DNA of 64,000 nt, taken from positions 1-64,000 of the forward strand of contig JAFSUB010000013.1 of NCBI GenBank assembly GCA_017445475.1. Reading direction: 5' to 3'. The translations under genes were made by a program, and so were the position numbers. The notes under the pieces were generated by a model. The model made no database searches. It had not been told where the DNA came from and was given only the letters and a program-made list of their open reading frames with translations. The DNA is from Alphaproteobacteria bacterium. GTDB taxonomy: Bacteria; Pseudomonadota; Alphaproteobacteria; RF32; CAG-239. Positions 17,252 to 26,063 of the stretch are shown in pieces (the stretch's first letter is position 1; the number at the start of each line of letters is the position of its first letter).

Positions 17252-18223
17252 TTAAGTAACTTCGGTAATGGCGCGCAGATTCCCCTCGCGGTTAATTTGC
17301 ACAACTTTGAGTTTTTTGCGCATCTCATTCATTGTTTTAACTTGGTCGATATGCGGGTTTGTGGCCATAATTCTGTCGATAAAAGCCTTAAACGCGGCTT
17401 CGGAACTTTCCGCGTGAATTGTTGCAAAAAAGTTGTCATGGCCTGTGCCCATCAGCTGCCAGATAGCGTCCGCATTTTTTGTTGAAAGCTCACCGCCGAT
17501 AATGGCGTCCGGCGTAAAGCGCACAACAAGATCGATAATGTCGGAATAGTTCATCTCGTTTGTCTGTCCCGTTCGCGACATCACAAGGTGAACACGGTTT
17601 TTATGCGGCACAATCAGCTCACGCGTATCTTCAATGGTAATCACGCGTTTATGGGGGTCCAAAATTTTAAGCAAATTGTTCAAAAAAGTCGTTTTACCGG
17701 TTGCCGTCGCACCGCTGATTAAAACGTGGTCGCCACGTTTGATGTATAAGAGTAGCCTTTCATAAGGATCATCTGGGTCTTTAAGGTCTTTTAACGGGTT
17801 AATTTTCAAAAGCGACTTTCCTTGCTCCAAACCATAATCTGCCAAACCGAAAGCAACTTCTTCACTGTGCACGCGGATTGTGAGAGCCACGCCGCCGGTT
17901 AAGTCATTTTCATCATACATCACATTTTGCCCCGCAATCGCCGAAAAACGATGTCCGCCCGGCAAATCCGTAAACACCAAAGGCGTTCCCTGCATCGGAT
18001 CAAACGGTTTTTCATAGGTGTTGGCAATAATATAAAGCAAGTCGGTCAAATATTCTTTTGAAAGTTTTTCATCTTCATACATAACCCACGGATAAGCTCT
18101 TTTGCCGCGAAGACGAAGCCAAACTTGCTTTTCACGGTCAATGGCAACTTCTTCGATATTGTCCTGATTATACCAATATGAGAGCGGCCTTAAAACAGAT
18201 TCCAAAACACGAAAAGAGCTCAT
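17252..18223 (-). CDS. virB11: VirB11-family secretion ATPase
   Basis: 323 aa from the ATG at 18223 (MSSFRVLESVLRPLSYW), preceded by AGGGGA; a longer frame upstream lies inside the virB10 gene and is not used. Cytoplasmic hexameric ATPase that drives substrate passage and pilus assembly. N-terminal domain about 1-140; Walker A GATATGKTT near residue 170; Asp box TIEDTRELI; Walker B region RFTPDAIIGGELS; His box ATIHAES. The GHDNFFATIHAES form resembles VirB11 of type IVA systems more than DotB. Starts 10 bp after the preceding virB10 stop. Confidence 0.93.
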   Translation of the reverse strand: MSSFRVLESVLRPLSYWYNQDNIEEVAIDREKQVWLRLRGKRAYPWVMYEDEKLSKEYLTDLLYIIANTYEKPFDPMQGTPLVFTDLPGGHRFSAIAGQNVMYDENDLTGGVALTIRVHSEEVAFGLADYGLEQGKSLLKINPLKDLKDPDDPYERLLLYIKRGDHVLISGATATGKTTFLNNLLKILDPHKRVITIEDTRELIVPHKNRVHLVMSRTGQTNEMNYSDIIDLVVRFTPDAIIGGELSTKNADAIWQLMGTGHDNFFATIHAESSEAAFKAFIDRIMATNPHIDQVKTMNEMRKKLKVVQINREGNLRAITEVT

Positions 18224-18233
18224 TTCATATCCC

Positions 18234-21200
18234 CTAAAAAAGTTGCCCCGTTGACGGATCAGGCGAAGAAGATGTTGAAGAAGATGAAGAAGACGCACCC
18301 GAACTTGTTGATGAAGGCGGCGGCGGAACAGCCCCCGGCGCTTTTGCCCGTCTTTGTCTTGCATAAGCACTATCATCAATTAAAGGACTCGAAGGCTCAA
18401 TTTTGTCATCTTTGCCGCTGTAAACAACCTGCGAGCCGCCGCCGGCCGCATCTGAAGCATTAGTCGTTCTACCGCGTTGGAGACTGCCAATCGGATCGCT
18501 ATCATCAATGAGCACTTCCGGCTTTTTGAGGCTCTCTTTAAGATGTGCTTTTTCTCTTTGAGCCGTGCGCAGCCACAAATCCACCTTCGGAAAGATAATC
18601 AATCGCGTTCCGGCCGGCACGTATGTAACCGAGTTAATCGCCATCTTGCGTTGAATCAAATCATTAAAGATATAATCCATCTGGTCTAAAAAGTTTTGCC
18701 GCGCCTGATTTGAAGCTGCTGCTTTTGAATCTTGAACCGTATTGCCATCCGAGCTGGTTGTTGTCTGGCCGCTTGCGGTCATATAAACCAAAGCGCTTGA
18801 CATCAAAGATGTTGCAATCGGCGCCGTATAGCGTTGTAGCAATTGCTCGTCCAAATAACCCAAAGCACCGCCGCGGCCCTGTGCGTCGCCCGTTTGTGCC
18901 GATGCAAATTCAAACGCCACACCATCAGGTCTGATAAGCCTTGTCCACGTAATGTCAACTCGAACCGCACTTCCCGACGAACTCGCGCCACCACCCGAAG
19001 AATATCCCATCACGCGACTTCCTGCCGGAATAACCACATTGCGTCCGTCTTCAGCATAAACATTTCTTTCCACAATTGCGGTTACCGGCACATTTGATGC
19101 GCCGCCGCTGTCCATAATCGTTCTGGCCAAAACCGCCGGAATCGGCTTGTCCGCCAAAATCATTTCGCTCATATCAACCCGCCACGACGACAATTTATAA
19201 TCCGCATTGTCCCAATTGTCCTGCCAGCCCGTAATGCTTGAAGGATTCACGCCGGAACTAATTCTTCCGACTTTAACCTCTTGCTGGCGCACATTTTGCG
19301 CTTCCGAAAGCAATCTTGCCCTCACGGGGTCATACCGCTCACCCGGACCAAAACCGCCTCCGGGGCCCAAATTTGACGGAACTTTCGATGTACCGTATGC
19401 ATCGGGCGGTAAAAAGATGGGCGAAGTTGCTCCGGCCGATTTTCTGCGCCCCTCAATAATGCCAACTCTTGTTCCGTCTTGTTCATCAATCGGTTCAATC
19501 GTGCCCAAAACATCACCGTTTTCATCTATGGCCAAACCATCTTCGCTGCGACCGATAATGCGGCCCGTTTTCGGATCAATCACATCTCCCGTTTCGAGCA
19601 AATCAGCCAAATAATCGCCGTTCGGAGAAACAACAACACCAATCACTTTTTCGGAATATGAAGGCAGTTTTTCTTTTGCCTCCGGAACAACGACAGGTTC
19701 AACCTGAATGCCCGTTCTTTCATCTTCCGGAATACCGGCCCAACCGGCTGATTTTTTGGCTGAGCGAACATAATATTGCAACGGTTTTGCTTGTCCCAAA
19801 AGTTTTCCGCTTTCATCTCGAAGCTCACCGCTGTTTGAAATTGTCCCCAAAACCTCACCGCTATTTCCGACAACCTCGCCCGAAAGCATCAGCTCACCGA
19901 CAGCGTTGTTTTGTTTGTCGCGCACAAAATAGTCGCGGGAGCCTCTGCCGATAAGCTGCCCGTCTTTTGAAACCAAGAAACCTCTGTCAGCTTTTCCAAG
20001 CCTTGAGCCCGAAAAACTCATCACTGTGCCGTTTTTCGTTAAATAACCGATAGCCTTTCCGTTTTCATCATAAACATACAAATCATAAAGCGCATAGCCG
20101 ATGATCTTGTTTTTGAAAAACAGCGCACCGTCGTTTGAAACGTTGCCGACCACCGCGCTTTTGTCGTCCAAAACCTCACCGCTTGCCATCACATAACCCA
20201 AGAAATTGTTATCTCTGTCAAAAGCAAATTTATATTTGAAAACCAAACCGAGGACTTTTTCATCATCACTCATCACGCCTCCGTCGGGCAAGGCATATCC
20301 CGCATCTTCGTTTTTGGGGGAAATGAGCCTATTTTTCAAATTAACACGCCCTAAAATTTTGTTTTCAAAGCTCATCACAGGATAAAGCTGAACCAAACCC
20401 GCTTTCAAAGCACCGTTTTCATCATAAACCCTTCCGTTTTGATTTAAGCACCCCTCAATGCCTTTTTGCGCGTTCAAAACCTGCCCGATTTCATTGGCCG
20501 TGCCCACAAAACGCCCGTTTGTGTCATAAACCGGCCCAAGCCACGCAATGTGGCCGACATTCTGCCCAACCTCGGATATTGCCTGCCTGTTTAGCAAAAC
20601 TTTGCCCAAAACGTTGTCGCGCCCGTTTCGAACTTCGCCCTTTAAGCCCACCACACCGAGCGGTTCGCAGTTTGCATTCACAACAGCCCCGAAACCGATG
20701 TTTTGGCCCAAAAATGCTCGGTTTGCGTTCAAAATAAGCTGACCTTCGCCCATTTTTCCAACATTTGCACCAACACTCAAAACATCGCCCGAAAAACTGA
20801 CATATCCCAACATTTCGCCCTTAACATTTAAGGCCACGCCACGCTCGTTTGAGGCTGTTCCGATAACATCATCTTTTTTGCCTTCAAGGGCAACAACATC
20901 ATATTCCGGAACAATTTTCGCAATCGGATTTTCTTTTTCGTCATAAAAAATGTTGGTTTGAGACAACACATCACTTTCACTGCCATCAAACAAAAAAGCA
21001 AATGCCGGATTAATCTGACGCGCCTTAATTTCGTTTTGCTCATCAATCACCAATCCGCTGTTTTCAATTTTCAGTGTCCGGCCGGTTTGCATATCAAGCT
21101 CTATATAGGCAAACAATTCGCCATTTTCATCGTATGACGGTGCCAAAGAAATGGTCTGTCCCGAAACCACGCCGTCAACATTATAAACATATCCCATCGG

Positions 21201-22445
21201 TGAAACTTTATATGTTTGAGCACCATGCACAAAATCCGAGCTGATTCCGGTCAGGCCTAAATTTTCCTGCTTTGTGTTCAACACAAATGCCGGTTTTAAA
21301 ACGCCACCCATCATCACGCCGGCCTCATTAAAGGCCACATCATTTTTCATAAAACCGAGCCTCGAACCTTCAAACGAAACAACATATCCGCTCGTTACGG
21401 CCTCGGCTTTGAGCCTTCCCAAATGGTCAAAAACAGGCCCTGTCGCCGCAATAAAGCCGATTGTTTTGCCCTTTTTATCAACCACAATGCCTCTCGGTCC
21501 GACAACGCCAACCTCACTTGTGCCCCTGACAATTTTGCCTTCAGGAACCAAATAACCGAGATACTGCCCTTTGTCATCAAGCGCAACACTCGAAAGCGGC
21601 AACGAAAAACCGATAACTTCCCCTTTTAAGGTTGAAACAAGACCGTCAGCTCTTAATTTTCCCACAATTTTTGACTTGCTGACAATTTCTCCGTTATAGC
21701 TCACAAGTCCCAAATAAGCACCCTGATTGTCAAACGCATATCCGCCTTTCAGCGCGCGGCCGATAATTTTTGAGCCGTTGTCATAAACATATCCGTTTGC
21801 ATGAACTTTGCCGATTGGCGCACCTTCAAAATTCGAAACCTGTCCGCCCGGGGCAACACTGCCGATAAACTGACCGGCAAGATCCACAACCATTTTTGCG
21901 GCAAGCAACCTGCCCTCAAGAACAACAGAGCCCTCTGCGCGCCGATAAGCATAACCCGACGGCGAAACAAACCCGATGTTGTTTCCGGCCAAATCAACAT
22001 ACGAACCGTTGCCCGCAACGCGACCAACTGCTTTGCCCGAATCATTATACACAATGCCCGAAGACAAAACGCTTCCGATAACTTCAAACGTGTCGTCAAC
22101 CACCAAACCGCTGGGCAAAATCTTTCCCGCAATGTTTCCCGAAGGCAACCGAACCGTGCCGTCGCCCAAAACCTTTCCCAAATATTTATAATCGTTTCCG
22201 AGGGCAAAACCCTGTGCAACAACGCCGCCGATAATGTCGCCTTTTGAATTTAAAACAAAACTGTCTGCCGTGAGTTGCCCGATAATCTCGTTTTTGAAAT
22301 TGATAACCGTTCCATCCGGAATCACTTTTCCGATGGGTTCACCGTTAAAATTTATCGCCGTAATATCTTGTGCGACGGCCATGCCGACATTGAAAACAAC
22401 AAGTCCCAAACATATTGCGATATATTTCATCATTTTTTGACACAT
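18234..22445 (-). CDS. VirB10-like protein, downstream part: giant periplasmic repeat protein with VirB10/TrbI domain
   Basis: 1403 aa from the ATG at 22445, set by AGGAGG ten bases upstream. It has its own cleavable signal peptide (about 1-26, ends GMAVAQ). Residues about 38-985 hold about 45 copies of a 17-residue repeat (consensus IGxVxxDGxVxDxxGxx). Residues about 1095-1295 are a clear VirB10/TrbI C-terminal domain: LADKPIPAVLARTIMDSG, VIPAGSRVMGY, WTRLIRPDG, and an antenna-like hydrophobic stretch around TSLMSSALVYMT. The tail is Ser/Pro-rich. Expected role: outer-membrane part of the secretion core channel. Lacks the inner-membrane anchor of normal VirB10 (about 380-480 aa), which the adjacent gene supplies. 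Confidence 0.88.
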   Translation of the reverse strand: MCQKMMKYIAICLGLVVFNVGMAVAQDITAINFNGEPIGKVIPDGTVINFKNEIIGQLTADSFVLNSKGDIIGGVVAQGFALGNDYKYLGKVLGDGTVRLPSGNIAGKILPSGLVVDDTFEVIGSVLSSGIVYNDSGKAVGRVAGNGSYVDLAGNNIGFVSPSGYAYRRAEGSVVLEGRLLAAKMVVDLAGQFIGSVAPGGQVSNFEGAPIGKVHANGYVYDNGSKIIGRALKGGYAFDNQGAYLGLVSYNGEIVSKSKIVGKLRADGLVSTLKGEVIGFSLPLSSVALDDKGQYLGYLVPEGKIVRGTSEVGVVGPRGIVVDKKGKTIGFIAATGPVFDHLGRLKAEAVTSGYVVSFEGSRLGFMKNDVAFNEAGVMMGGVLKPAFVLNTKQENLGLTGISSDFVHGAQTYKVSPMGYVYNVDGVVSGQTISLAPSYDENGELFAYIELDMQTGRTLKIENSGLVIDEQNEIKARQINPAFAFLFDGSESDVLSQTNIFYDEKENPIAKIVPEYDVVALEGKKDDVIGTASNERGVALNVKGEMLGYVSFSGDVLSVGANVGKMGEGQLILNANRAFLGQNIGFGAVVNANCEPLGVVGLKGEVRNGRDNVLGKVLLNRQAISEVGQNVGHIAWLGPVYDTNGRFVGTANEIGQVLNAQKGIEGCLNQNGRVYDENGALKAGLVQLYPVMSFENKILGRVNLKNRLISPKNEDAGYALPDGGVMSDDEKVLGLVFKYKFAFDRDNNFLGYVMASGEVLDDKSAVVGNVSNDGALFFKNKIIGYALYDLYVYDENGKAIGYLTKNGTVMSFSGSRLGKADRGFLVSKDGQLIGRGSRDYFVRDKQNNAVGELMLSGEVVGNSGEVLGTISNSGELRDESGKLLGQAKPLQYYVRSAKKSAGWAGIPEDERTGIQVEPVVVPEAKEKLPSYSEKVIGVVVSPNGDYLADLLETGDVIDPKTGRIIGRSEDGLAIDENGDVLGTIEPIDEQDGTRVGIIEGRRKSAGATSPIFLPPDAYGTSKVPSNLGPGGGFGPGERYDPVRARLLSEAQNVRQQEVKVGRISSGVNPSSITGWQDNWDNADYKLSSWRVDMSEMILADKPIPAVLARTIMDSGGASNVPVTAIVERNVYAEDGRNVVIPAGSRVMGYSSGGGASSSGSAVRVDITWTRLIRPDGVAFEFASAQTGDAQGRGGALGYLDEQLLQRYTAPIATSLMSSALVYMTASGQTTTSSDGNTVQDSKAAASNQARQNFLDQMDYIFNDLIQRKMAINSVTYVPAGTRLIIFPKVDLWLRTAQREKAHLKESLKKPEVLIDDSDPIGSLQRGRTTNASDAAGGGSQVVYSGKDDKIEPSSPLIDDSAYARQRRAKAPGAVPPPPSSTSSGASSSSSSTSSSPDPSTGQLF
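19490..22335 (-). repeat. 51-bp periodic coding repeat array in the downstream VirB10 part
   Basis: About 45 diverged copies of a 17-codon unit, read on the minus strand, most starting IG, VG or LG and carrying a central xxGxVxD. DNA identity between copies is low, so the array is old and selected at protein level. Some units carry insertions of 10-50 residues. Confidence 0.85.
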
Positions 22446-22449
22446 CGTT

Positions 22450-25400
22450 TTAGTTCCTCCGATTCTGCGCGACTTCTTGCAGAGCGTAACCCGCAACATT
22501 TTTATCATTATCTACAAACGAGCCGTTGCTTTTCAAATGGCCGATATAGTCCCCTTTGGCATTTTTCACGCGGCCGTCATAGGTTAAATAGCCCAGATAT
22601 TTTCCTTCAACGGACAGAACGGCCGTTCCGAGCTTAAATGTTTTGCCCAAAACATCGTTTTGGTTGTCAATCGCCAAACCGCCCGAAAGCACCCGACCGA
22701 TTTTTTTGTTGTCGCTTGAACGCAATGTGCCGTCAAACGCCACAAAACCGACAACCTGATCATCTGCGCCAATCACAATGTCGCCGCTGACAACCTCACC
22801 GACCAAACGCCCCTGATTGCTTAAAACTTTACCGTCCTGATAAACACGCCCGATAAGTGCGTTTTTCTTGCCCATAACCGTGCCGTCAGGCAAAACAAAA
22901 CCGATGGGTTCGCCGTTAAAATTCACCACAACGCCTTTTTTCAGAAGGCCTAAATTCCGGTCTGTCATACCCCCCGGCAAAACGGCCGAAACAATTTTGC
23001 CCGAAACGTCCGAAACTTCGCCTTTTGCATTCACAAAACCGCTGTATGCCCCAAACAAATCAATCATAACCTCTTCCGGCACAACTTCGCCTTTGACAAC
23101 ACCGTTAAGGTCTTTAATCAGCCCTTCGCCCGTTTCATAACCGACAACGTTGCCCCTTACATCTAAAACCCGACCTTCGGCATTAACATATCCCAAATAC
23201 GACCCGTCATATCCGATGGCCGGTCCCTGTTTCACAACACCGCCGGCATAGTTGTTGTCCAAATCAAACCATCGTCCTGCGCTGTCCGTTTTGCCCAAAA
23301 TTTCGCCGAACTTATTCACGATGCGGCCGTCAAAATTTACAAAACCTTTTGCTTCGCCCTGTTCATCAACAACCACAGCCAAAGGCAAAAAGCGCCCGAG
23401 CGTTTCATTATAAAAACTCAAACCCTCACCGTGTATTTTATCAACGGCCACCCCGTTGTCGCTATAAATATAACCGTCGGCAAACAGATGTCCCAAAACA
23501 TTTCCTTCCGATGTCATCACAACATTTCTTTGCGGCAACACAACGCCGATAATTTTGTTTTGCCTGTCCGCCAAATAGTGATGAAGCAAAATTTTCGCAC
23601 CTGTATATTTTTCCAAGCTCAATGTGCCGTCATTTGAAACATTGCCAAGCAGATTTCCATTCAAATCGAAAGCATAATAAAGCTCGTTGATTCTGCCGAT
23701 GTAATTTCCTCTCAAAGAGTAAACATCACCGTAAAAATCGGTGCAGCCCACTTTTGAAAGCGCATTTGAAGCAACATCACCGCTCTCGACAAGCATACCG
23801 ATTGTCTGGCCCGAAGCATCTATTGCAACTCTATAGCGCGCAACGCGGCCGACAACATTCCCGCTGTCGTTTAACACACGTCCGTCCGGATTAACGCAGC
23901 CCACATATTTTTGCCGTTCATTATACACAAGCCCCGCGTCATCAACAAAACCGATTTCCTGACACGCATCATTAAGCACCTTGCCTTTTTGCACAACCGC
24001 ACCCAAAAACAAACCTTTGTCGTCATATATGCTGCCATCGGGATAAATGCGATATTTTCTGTCTTGATGAAGGCTTGAAACAATACCTTTTTTATCTAAA
24101 ATTCCGACATTTGCACATCCCCAACCGACAACCGTTCCGCCTTCAATGCCCTGACCGATGATTTTTGAACCACCGGCCTGCTTGATTAACCGGTTTGGCA
24201 AAATACGCCCCAAAACCTTTCCCTTGTCGTCAACAACATCACCTGTCGGCGCAATTTCACCCAAAATCACACCGGTCGGCGAAACGGCAATCAAATCCGT
24301 ATCCACAACCGAGCCGAGCTTAACCCACGCCTCAACCAAGAGTTGGCCGTCTTCGCTTAAATGTCCGACAATTTTACCGTTTGCATCAACAATTTCATTT
24401 TTATCATTCAAATAACCGATAACACGCCCATCATCGCCGAAAATCACGTTTGTTTCATCGCCGGCACGACCGATAACGTTTCCATTGGCATCAACAAGCG
24501 TTCCATCTTCAAGCATTTTACCAATTTGATTGCCGTCAAAATCCATCACATTGCCGTTTTCATCGACATATCCCAAAAGATGCCCGCTTTCGTCATAGGC
24601 CATTTTCAACTTTTTAACATTAGAACTCGTTGCTCTGCCAATAACCTTTCCTTTGCTGTCAACAACCGTTCCGTCAGCAAGAACTCTGCCGATAACCTTA
24701 CCGTTTGCATCAATCACGTTACCGTTTGCGTCAACCATGCCGATGATGTTGCCGTCTTTGTCATAAGCAATCCCCTGCTCGCCGACAAGTGCGCCGACAA
24801 CTTTTTGCTTTAGAGCAAACAAATCGCCGTTTGCATCAAGCTTTCCGATGATGTTGCCGTTTTCATCAATCACCGAGCTGTCCGGCAAAACAACACCAAG
24901 CGCTCGTCCGTTTTCATCAATCACCGTCTTGCCCGTTTGGCTCACGTGCCCGATAACTTTTCCTTCCAAATCGACAACCTCGCCGTTTTGATTGAGCCGC
25001 CCGATAACATTTCCGTCATCATCAACCACCGTTCCATCATCCAAAACCCTGCCGATAATCTCGCCCTCATCATTAAAAACATAGCCCGCTTGAACCGCTC
25101 TGCCGACAATTTCGCCGCGTTCGTTAATTATCGTGCCGTCGGCAAGTTGCCTGCCGATAACGTTTCCGTCCAAATCAAACGCCACCCCGTTTGCCGCAAC
25201 ATAGCCCACAACCTTGCCGTTTTCATCAAACACAAGCTTTTTGTTGCCTGCCACACCGATGATGTTGCCGTCATTGTCAATCACCAAACCATCGCCGTTG
25301 ATACGGCCGATCACGCGGCCGGCCTCATTATAAACCAACCCGTCTTCGCCCACATAGCCAATCGGACTGCCTGTCGGTCCGTATGCAATTTGGCGCTTTG

Positions 25401-26052
25401 CGGCATCTTGCTCGTCAAAATCAAGCGCGCCCGCACTCAAACCCGCTTCGCAAAAATTACATTCTTCTTTTGTAATGGCATTACCGTCAACCGGAACTTT
25501 TTCCGCTTTGGCGTTCTGCGCGCTCAAATTTGTTTCGTGCCATGAAACAATAAAGTTATTTTGCACATTTCCGGCAACAACGGGCGCCCAACTAATCACA
25601 ACATTACACGTCTGGTTACCGCGCAGTTCGGCACTTGTGCAATTGTCCTGATACACAAACCCGTCAAACGGCGGTTCCGCAAGCTTAACCGAAACAACCC
25701 GAATAGCCGATTTTCCGTTTGTGCCGATGGTCAAAACATTTTTGGCCTCCGTGCCCAAAACAACTTGGCCCATATTCACCGGATTGGGCGTTGTCGTAAT
25801 CGGCTTTTCTTGGGGTTCAATTTCATCAAACTCAATATCACTCATTAGCGGATTTGTGTTGCCTTGCGCCCCTAAAACATCATCATCTGCCGTAAACACG
25901 GGTTCTTGATATTCATCATTAGGCACTTTGCTTGAAAACAAAAGCAAAAGCCCAAACAAAAAGGCAACAAAGGAAACCAAACCGATTACCAAAATAATGC
26001 GGTTTGTTTTTCGAACATATCGTTCCGAGTGTGTTAACTGTTGTTTTGCCAT
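22450..26052 (-). CDS. VirB10-like protein, upstream part: membrane-anchored Ig-like and repeat protein
   Basis: 1200 aa from the ATG at 26052 (AAGGA just upstream). Residues 1-19 are cytoplasmic and basic, about 20-42 a single transmembrane helix, the topology of the VirB10 N-terminus. About 85-195 is an Ig-like domain of the DUF1573/ASPM-Hydin kind (TIGTNGKSAIRVVSVKL, two cysteines, VISWAPVVAGNVQNNF). About 230-1190 contains about 50 copies of the 17-residue repeat shared with the next gene. There is no VirB10/TrbI C-terminal domain. The stop is 4 bp before the next start, so both parts are made together. Likely spans the periplasm and works with the downstream half. Confidence 0.8.
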   Translation of the reverse strand: MAKQQLTHSERYVRKTNRIILVIGLVSFVAFLFGLLLLFSSKVPNDEYQEPVFTADDDVLGAQGNTNPLMSDIEFDEIEPQEKPITTTPNPVNMGQVVLGTEAKNVLTIGTNGKSAIRVVSVKLAEPPFDGFVYQDNCTSAELRGNQTCNVVISWAPVVAGNVQNNFIVSWHETNLSAQNAKAEKVPVDGNAITKEECNFCEAGLSAGALDFDEQDAAKRQIAYGPTGSPIGYVGEDGLVYNEAGRVIGRINGDGLVIDNDGNIIGVAGNKKLVFDENGKVVGYVAANGVAFDLDGNVIGRQLADGTIINERGEIVGRAVQAGYVFNDEGEIIGRVLDDGTVVDDDGNVIGRLNQNGEVVDLEGKVIGHVSQTGKTVIDENGRALGVVLPDSSVIDENGNIIGKLDANGDLFALKQKVVGALVGEQGIAYDKDGNIIGMVDANGNVIDANGKVIGRVLADGTVVDSKGKVIGRATSSNVKKLKMAYDESGHLLGYVDENGNVMDFDGNQIGKMLEDGTLVDANGNVIGRAGDETNVIFGDDGRVIGYLNDKNEIVDANGKIVGHLSEDGQLLVEAWVKLGSVVDTDLIAVSPTGVILGEIAPTGDVVDDKGKVLGRILPNRLIKQAGGSKIIGQGIEGGTVVGWGCANVGILDKKGIVSSLHQDRKYRIYPDGSIYDDKGLFLGAVVQKGKVLNDACQEIGFVDDAGLVYNERQKYVGCVNPDGRVLNDSGNVVGRVARYRVAIDASGQTIGMLVESGDVASNALSKVGCTDFYGDVYSLRGNYIGRINELYYAFDLNGNLLGNVSNDGTLSLEKYTGAKILLHHYLADRQNKIIGVVLPQRNVVMTSEGNVLGHLFADGYIYSDNGVAVDKIHGEGLSFYNETLGRFLPLAVVVDEQGEAKGFVNFDGRIVNKFGEILGKTDSAGRWFDLDNNYAGGVVKQGPAIGYDGSYLGYVNAEGRVLDVRGNVVGYETGEGLIKDLNGVVKGEVVPEEVMIDLFGAYSGFVNAKGEVSDVSGKIVSAVLPGGMTDRNLGLLKKGVVVNFNGEPIGFVLPDGTVMGKKNALIGRVYQDGKVLSNQGRLVGEVVSGDIVIGADDQVVGFVAFDGTLRSSDNKKIGRVLSGGLAIDNQNDVLGKTFKLGTAVLSVEGKYLGYLTYDGRVKNAKGDYIGHLKSNGSFVDNDKNVAGYALQEVAQNRRN
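22480..25362 (-). repeat. 51-bp periodic coding repeat array in the upstream VirB10 part
   Basis: About 50 units of 17 residues; typical copies are IGRVLADGTVVDSKGKV and IGRLNQNGEVVDLEGKV. Units near the N-terminal end of the array are closest to consensus; later ones diverge and some carry insertions. Confidence 0.87.
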
Positions 26053-26063
26053 CAATATCCTTC

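Noticed and set aside
22446-22508. Longer start for the downstream VirB10 part, overlapping the upstream gene
   Set aside because: The ATG at 22445 has AGGAGG at the right distance and gives a clean signal peptide.
19490-25362. CRISPR-like or minisatellite array suggested by the regular 51-bp period
   Set aside because: Period follows codons, copies differ widely in DNA, and the frame is open for thousands of bases; it is a protein repeat.
20519-25848. Several open frames of 60-200 residues on the plus strand
   Set aside because: They are antisense shadows of the biased repeat codons of the VirB10-like genes and lack ribosome binding sites and recognisable domains.
18234-26052. DotG/IcmE (type IVB) identity because of the huge repeat region before a VirB10 domain
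   Set aside because: The repeat unit is 17 residues, not the decapeptide type of DotG; the neighbours are VirB3, VirB4, VirB7, VirB8 and VirB11-like, in virB order, and the ATPase reads as VirB11 rather than DotB.
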